DNA from: Leucaena leucocephala
Taxonomy: Eukaryota > Streptophyta > Magnoliopsida > Fabales > Fabaceae
Assembly: GCA_037074615.1 (NCBI GenBank)
Contig: CM073537.1
Location: 21,409,989 to 21,473,988, forward strand
Direction: 5' to 3'
Length of the DNA: 64,000 bases
Numbering within the stretch: the first letter of the stretch is position 1; every line of letters begins with the position of its first letter. The translations under genes and the position numbers were made by a program. Shown one piece after another: positions 57,891-64,000 of the stretch. The notes below the pieces were generated by a model that was given only the letters and a program-made list of their open reading frames with translations, was not told where the DNA came from and did no database searches.

Positions 57891-60800
57891 TTATAAAGTA
57901 AGCTCTTCACAATTGAACATTAACTCATTTTCATACTTCTGGAGAACAAACCGCTCCTCTGGAACGATGATAGTGGTAACAGTACATTTCATGTCAGAAA
58001 AAGGTTTCCTACAAGTCCTACCTGCCCGATGAAGATAATCTACGGCAGTCTTAGGCAGATCGAAGTTGTAAATGTGAGACATTTCTGGAAAGTCAACTCC
58101 TCTCGAAGCTATATCTGTTGCTACAAGAAGATAGCCGCCACCTTTCCTTATCTCCTGCATCAAAGATGGCAAATATGAGAGATGGTTTTCTGGAAAACAG
58201 GACAGCTTTGTCTTGAACATCTGTGATTGACTGGTCATTGGCACAAAGTCTAATATAGTAGGGGACTTCAGAATCACTATGCAAAACAATTTTAAGGAAT
58301 TCATAAAATTTAAAATGAAACCCCAAAAAGTGCGTCTCTATGCTAGTCCTTACTTATATAAATATTTAATGCTACCATTCTTGCACATAGTCCACCTACT
58401 AGCTTTCACTCCCATAATTTTGGCGGGTGATAGGGCTTTTGGAAAGTTGCCATGCCAATCAGCATTGAATTACAACCATTCAATTCAGTAACTTTTACTC
58501 TAAACCATCATTGGAAAATGGTCTCTATATATTGACTTCATCTTAGCTTATAGCCGAAGCACGTTAATACCAGCAGTTCCGATTTGATTTCAAATGGTAC
58601 CACCTCTTTTGTCTTAGTCTCCTATACCAATATCCAGGCAAAGAATAGCACTTACCAACAGTGAAACTGCTCGAGAATTGAAATTCATGTCTTCCTCAAG
58701 GAGGAGGATATCTAAAGAACCTTGATATGAAGTCTTCAGAAAGTCAATCAGAAGGGACGTTGATGGAGCATTTCCTGCCTGCTTTGACCTCTTAGACTGC
58801 ATAAATAAAAATCTGATATTCAGACTACATAGAACTTTCAATAATACAGGACATCTAAAATCTTTTAATTCTACCTAGTTTCCCAAGCACCTGATTACCA
58901 TGGACTTCAAACAGCTAAGAAGGCAAAGATCTACATAAATAACTTACCGTAATAACATAGGCAAGATAAAACTGAGAAAAGAGCACTGAGTAATAATTTT
59001 TTAAGACCAGACTGCATTATTGTATTAGCGAATATTAATGATGGAATTTACAACAGTTTTTTTCCTAAAGATGTATTCCATAAGATTGCATAGGAAATTT
59101 ATCTAAATAACCACGTAAAAAAAGAAGAGCATACTAAAGAAGATATTTCCTCAGACCTGCTCACTGGCAAATATAATGCCAGACTCAGGTGCATCAGATT
59201 GTATCAAAGATAACAGGGTTTGTTGCTTCTTGTTCTTATGACATACCTGTTGATTGAAACAGCATTGTAAATTAACAACAGCCTAAATAAACAATAGGCT
59301 TTTTAAGAAATTAGTAAACTACAGAAAAGATGTGATTGAGTATAGATAATTGTAGAGGGCAGATAGGCTAACAGTGTACAAGAAGGAATAACAAAGTTGC
59401 TATGATACTCAAGATCTCTTACTACAAATCTATGATGCAAGCGTGATGGCATGGGCTCAACTGGGCTGACATGAATATGGACCACATCGCTCTAGAAAAT
59501 AAATATGGAGACAAAGAAGACCATCAGGAAGTCAGTGGCATACTTAAGAGTAACTCACAGAAAAACTTAAATAGCTACATCAGTTGACCTTAGTCCATTT
59601 CTGCTGCACACAATCATGAAGAAATCGTCTGTGTTGTGGTATAGATGCACTGGCAAAAACCGTTTGACGGTTATTGCATGACGAATACAAAGTTAAAAGC
59701 TTTCGAAGGGAACTGACTTGCTTTGAAGTATTGAAAATAAAGTCAACCTAAGAAAATAAAAACAGAGTTTCAATATTCAAAATTATAAGCAATGATAAAA
59801 ATCCAAGAGAAGAATTAAAAAACCTGCTTTATTACCTAGGAGTATACAGGGCAGCAGAACAAGTTTCAAAGATCAAAAGACTTTACCTCATCAACCACTA
59901 ACACCCGCACAGTTTCAAGCTTTAAAAATTGTCTTTCAATTATGTGGCATAAACTCCCCACTGTTGCTACCACTATCATCGGAGGCTCTGCCTAAAATTT
60001 GAAAGATTAGATGAGACTGACTTGATGGGCAGAAAAGAGGCACTATTATTGCTACCTTTAGCCAACTCTTGTGTCTTCTCAATGTTCCTCCATCTAAAAG
60101 AGCCATGACGGTACATGACTTGTGCTCCTCCTCAACCTCCGTCGGACTTGCAGCCAACATCCTAGCAACTTTAGCAACCTTTGTCATAAAAAAAAATCAT
60201 TTTAATTTTAGCATTAGTCATTTCCGAGGGAATCCCCTCTCATACATTGCATTGAATATAATTAGCATGTACTATGCAATCACAACAGCACTAGCATTAT
60301 TACTTGCATGCCAAGTTCACGGGTGGGCACCACAACAAGAGCTTGCACAGCAGATTTTGCAGTGTTTATGACGGAATATATCAGAAGTAGGTATGCAAGT
60401 GTCTTCCCAGAACCTGTCTACAGAAGAAATAATATAAGATTACATCAGTAGGCAATGCTTGCCGTTTTATTAGAATAAAACCAACTCCAAGAAGCAAATT
60501 AACCTGAGCATGAAGTATGCCATCGCGACCAGATAAAAGAGAAGGCAATGCTTGCCTCTGGACATCTGTTGGCATGACATATCCAATCTCTTCCATCCTG
60601 AAACATATCACAGTACCCAAATCATCTCATCTCGTCAAAACCCACTTTTTAGTTTTGGTCTCAGTGATGTTATAGATATTTAAACGATCAAAATTGGAAA
60701 AAAAAGAAAAAAGAAACTCATCAACATATCCACTCACACACAACATGCATAAAGAGAGAGGGCAATTCTGAAAAGCAAGGGAAAAAAGAAGAAGGAAAAG

Positions 60801-61081
60801 TTCAGAGATTGCCTGTCTAATATATGCTGGGGAACATGGGCTTCTAATATTTCCCTTAACGTAGGAGGAACAACTTTATCAACTGCTCCGTTTGCCAAGG
60901 AAGACGTATTTAAAACGGAATGTGGAGTTCTGAACTTGGAGATAAAGCGGAGACCAGGGTTGGTGTGATACATGGAAAAGAAAAAATTGAAGGTATGATT
61001 CTGTGAGTGAGAAAGAAAACAAGTAGGAGTTGGCTTCTCAAAGGAAATGGGAAGAAGCTGTGCAGGTGAGAGGGCGTCCAT
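57891..61081 (-). CDS. RH58: DEAD-box RNA helicase, RH58 type (probably plastid)
   Basis: Ten exons in phase: 61081-60813, 60597-60504, 60417-60304, 60178-60056, 59991-59887, 59747-59589, 59491-59423, 59246-59157, 58796-58656 and 58154-57891 (TAA). Predicted length is 475 aa (Arabidopsis RH58 about 470). The N-terminus is Ser/Thr/Phe-rich and low in acidic residues, fitting an organelle transit peptide. Helicase motifs in order are the Q-motif region (MEEIGYVMPTDVQRQALPSL), motif I TGSGKT (about 122), Ia PTREL and II DEVD (about 234-237). SAS, IASRGVDFPE and HRAGRTCR follow. Motif II is DEVD, not DEAD. The family unwinds or remodels RNA using ATP. Intron 1 has a GC donor (AG|GCAATC), supported by phase and by the LDR/MEEIG junction expected from the family. 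Confidence 0.95.
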
Positions 61082-63757
61082 GGCACCACAGTCCTCAGTT
61101 GCAAAGGGCAGGGTGAAGGAGAAGGTTCGAATTATCGATAAGTGAATGTCATGATATTGAAAAAACTATATTTCACCGAGAGAAAAAAAGACTGTGCTGG
61201 GATTGAAAACTTTTTAGACAAAAGTATCCCTGATTATAATAATTTTCGTACATAAGTACCCTCAGAATTTTGCGCTAGAGTTTTTTACTTTTGTTTTTGG
61301 TCTACATAATTTTGCGCGAGATTAGCCATAACACCTGTGTATTCTCATCGATCTCCGTCGCTCTCCCTCTCTTGTATTCTCATCAGTCTGTCAAGAAGGT
61401 CGCAGCCTCGCCGGCAAAGTGCTAGACTCTCAGGGGATTCCATGCCAATATCTGGTGAGCCAAAGCAAATGACCAAATCAGGGGACGTTGAAGAATATCC
61501 TAACAGCGATCGGCCAGCGCAAATGGGCTCTCTTACCATCAACCACCTGTTTTTGCTACTGGGTCTCTTCGAATTGCACATCTTTTTTTTGGTCAAACCC
61601 TCGTCTTTTCCAAGAAAATTCAACACCAGCAAATCAAAACCATGATGGGCTATGAAAAACGCCAAGTTGGGTTCATCAGCAACGAGAAAGTATCGATCTT
61701 TCTGATATATTGTGGAGCTTACCGTCATTTGGGCTGCCGTGCCATTCAGTTTCCGCCATTGTTGAACTTTGAGGGAGTTAGGGTAAGGGGTAGTCTTTTC
61801 ACAATTAATAGCTGATTATAAAATAAAATTAATTAAATCATTTCCTTAACATATTATTTCATACCAACGTAATTAAGATGAGTCATGAATGAAGATGATG
61901 ATGGCCTCAGCCACACAGTATCTGTTCCTGCATAAAACGAAGTGTTGCATTGGCCAGAGTTGAAACAGTGAGTGGGATCAACCACATAAATATATACTCA
62001 TCTATAAAAACTTAAACGACAAAAAAACTCATACACGAACGCTCAAATAAACTGCAGTGTTACCATAAAATATGCGGCTGATTCCATAGAATATATCTGA
62101 TCCATACTAGTTTTTCCTCTTTTTTGGTCAAAATCTGATCCATGCTAGGTAGAATGATTTCCATGTTCCCTTTGCAGGGTCCCCTTGAGAACGATTAAGG
62201 ACAGTAATTTACTAGCTTTTTACATTTGTTTCTAATCATTATACCATTATATTATAAAAAAATTAAATTCAGTGTCTATGTATATCGAACTTGGTGTTGA
62301 AATATTGCCATTGATGGAAGAAAAACGCAGCCACTTGTGTGGTCCAGCAGTCCTGTCTTCTGTGGTTAATTGGTGGTGGAACAGAGGAAGCTTGCTAATG
62401 CGATGACAAGAAGGGCTTCAAGTTTAACAGTGGAGACGGCCCTGTGCAGTGATCCAAGGCAGCTTCCAACTCCAACAACAGGAGTTAGGAAAAAGAGGTG
62501 AGCTTTGCGTGCACTGTTAAAAAAAAGGACTCTGTTTTAGTGTGATGAAGTAACATTTTTTCCTCTGACTAATGAGGCTGCCAACACCTTTTTCTGGTTC
62601 CAGGTGCATCCCATGTAATTTTATTTGACATTGTCGTTAAACACAAACATGATTTGATTGTGGCTGCAAGTAATTGGTTAATGGGGCGGTGTGAAAGTTT
62701 TGATTATCTTCTTGTGAATGGGAAAGTTCGATTCTTTACATCTTGAAACAATTACGGACAAAAAAAACACAATGCTTTACACAAAGTCTGAAGCCCTCTG
62801 CATAAAACACGGTACTAAAGAAAGAGAGTAATTTTCCATTCAAACAAACAAGGTTCTAAAAGCCAGGGGCAAAAGGAGTTAGTTGGTTTGAGATGCTTGT
62901 GAACGATGAGGCCATGATTGGTACTTTGATAAGAAGAAATCGGTTCGAGAGTGAGGTAATAATTGAGCGTTGAGGCGTTGAGGCGTTGAGAATTACAAGT
63001 ACATATTTATCTGCTAATGGAAGTGTGGTGGGAATCACGTAAAGACAAGCATGTGTCGTGTGAAGGGGGAAGGGAAAAGCAGAGCAACCACAGTACCAAT
63101 GTTGTTTCTTATACAATGATTGGAAACGAAAAAAAGTTTTTTTCTCCCCTTTTTTTGTGGGTGACACTTTTTGCAAAGATCACCGAAAGTCCTCTTCATC
63201 CATCGCTACAAGCGGCCGCTATGGCGCTCTCCACCCATCGTGCCCTACCAAACACGCCTCCATCAATACCTCTCTTGCTCTGACACTTGACTTGTTCCAA
63301 CACTTTTTAACTTTCCTTTTTCCATTTACTGTATCTTTTGTTATATATTCCTTTCACACCTTTTTTATAACCTTTAATTAATTGCTTTATATAAATTAAA
63401 AAAATATTAGTAAGAGGAGGGACTGGAGAAATATTCTTGTTCTTTTGATGAGTTTCACTTAAAAATTGTTATGAGATTAGGATTGAAATTTTAAAATATT
63501 ATTTGAGTTAAACGTGAACGCCAGATTCATTATTTTAAGCAATGAATAAATACATCAAATAAGGTCGATTTCATCAAAGCGGGTGAACCGGATTGTTCCT
63601 GCGTTTTCCGCCTGCTACCCTTTACTCTCTTCTTTGTACTATTCTTTACTTTGACCTCTTGCTTTCTCTGTACTCTTTTAGGGCTCTTTTCTTCTTTCTT
63701 GGCCTCCTTTTTCCTCTTCTCCTTCATCTCAAGTCTCCTTCCTTGTGTTTGCTATCA
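61082..63757. other. Intergenic between RH58 and RING gene
   Basis: This interval holds the divergent promoters of RH58 (minus) and the RING gene (plus). No gene is convincing. An open stretch on both strands at 61345-61728 is listed separately. The direct repeat tgaggcgttgaggcgttgag at about 62970 is short. Confidence 0.5.
61345..61728 (-). other. Unrecognised open reading frame (127 aa)
   Basis: The frame runs from ATG at 61728 to 61345, with an overlapping 102-aa frame on the plus strand (61337-61645). I recognise no domain or repeat family. It contains DLLVLNFLGKDEG and a Cys/Arg-rich end. It could be a decayed gene or transposon fragment, or a chance opening. It starts about 650 bp upstream of the RH58 start codon. 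Confidence 0.2.
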
Positions 63758-64000
63758 ATGGATAATTTCACCTCTTCCTCTTCTCTTCCTCGTCCTACTC
63801 CACCTCTATACGACATTCTCCCCACATCGGCTTCATCCTCTTCTGCAGCTTACGACGACGGTTCCGAGGACTCCTGCAGTATTTGTCTAGAGCCCTTCAG
63901 CACCGATGACCCTGCTACTGTATGATCTGAACCCTCTTCTTTATTAATTGACTCCACTTCATCTATGTTTAGTTTATGCATTCGGGTTGGTGTAAAGCTT
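63758..64000 (+). CDS. RING-type E3 ubiquitin ligase, RHF1A/RHF2A-like; first exon only
   Basis: Coding exon 63758-63919 (54 codons) ends at donor ACT|GTATGA; the rest of the gene is beyond the window. The Ser/Pro-rich N-terminus (YDILPTSASSSS) leads to EDSCSICLEPFSTDDPATV, the first Cys-x2-Cys pair of a RING-H2 domain. Plant RHF proteins share this CSICLEPF..DPATV start with the same exon break. In Arabidopsis, RHF1a/RHF2a target the CDK inhibitor ICK4/KRP6 during gametogenesis. A pyrimidine-rich leader precedes the ATG. Confidence 0.78.

Overview
This is nuclear DNA from a flowering plant, almost certainly a eudicot. The base composition is AT-rich, genes are split into many short exons by AT-rich introns, and the proteins are plant-specific families (KAPP, ANP/NPK1 MAPKKK, FANTASTIC FOUR, plastid ADP-glucose pyrophosphorylase large subunit). 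Plant-type SINEs, MITEs, a TRIM and a chromodomain Ty3/gypsy element are also present. I cannot name the species. I built exon models by hand from GT-AG (twice GC-AG) sites and checked that reading phase is kept across every junction. UTR limits are not resolved.

Layout. 1-3584 (minus): first five coding exons of a CHR12/CHR23-type SNF2 remodeller; one intron holds a 383-bp TRIM and another a mitovirus-like RNA polymerase fragment. 5572-9700 (minus): 11-exon SPOUT RNA methyltransferase. 10580-21804 (minus): 13-exon KAPP (membrane anchor, FHA, PP2C) with a 5.2-kb gypsy retrotransposon in intron 5 and smaller elements in other introns. 21805-30764: about 9 kb with no gene but several SINEs and MITEs. 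30765-31673 (plus): single-exon FANTASTIC FOUR protein. 31674-41872: about 10 kb, again repeats only. 41873-46668 (minus): 17-exon ANP/NPK1 MAPKKK. 47409-48024: hAT-type MITE. 49163-51195 (plus): broken peroxisomal adenine nucleotide carrier. 53310-57385 (plus): 15-exon ADP-glucose pyrophosphorylase large subunit, converging on a 10-exon plastid-type DEAD-box helicase RH58 (57891-61081, minus). 63758 to the end (plus): first exon of a RHF-type RING E3 ligase.

The genes do not form one pathway; what links them is position. From memory of Arabidopsis, CHR23, SPOUT, KAPP, FAF3, APL1 and RH58 lie together near At5g19210-At5g19310, and CHR12, FAF4 and ANP3 lie together near At3g06010-At3g06030. 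This window looks like a less fractionated version of the ancestral block. I saw no CRISPR, operon-like or otherwise new multi-gene system. The most unusual items are the endogenous mitovirus fragment, the decayed peroxisomal carrier and the young sense-strand insertions in introns of CHR12/23 and KAPP.
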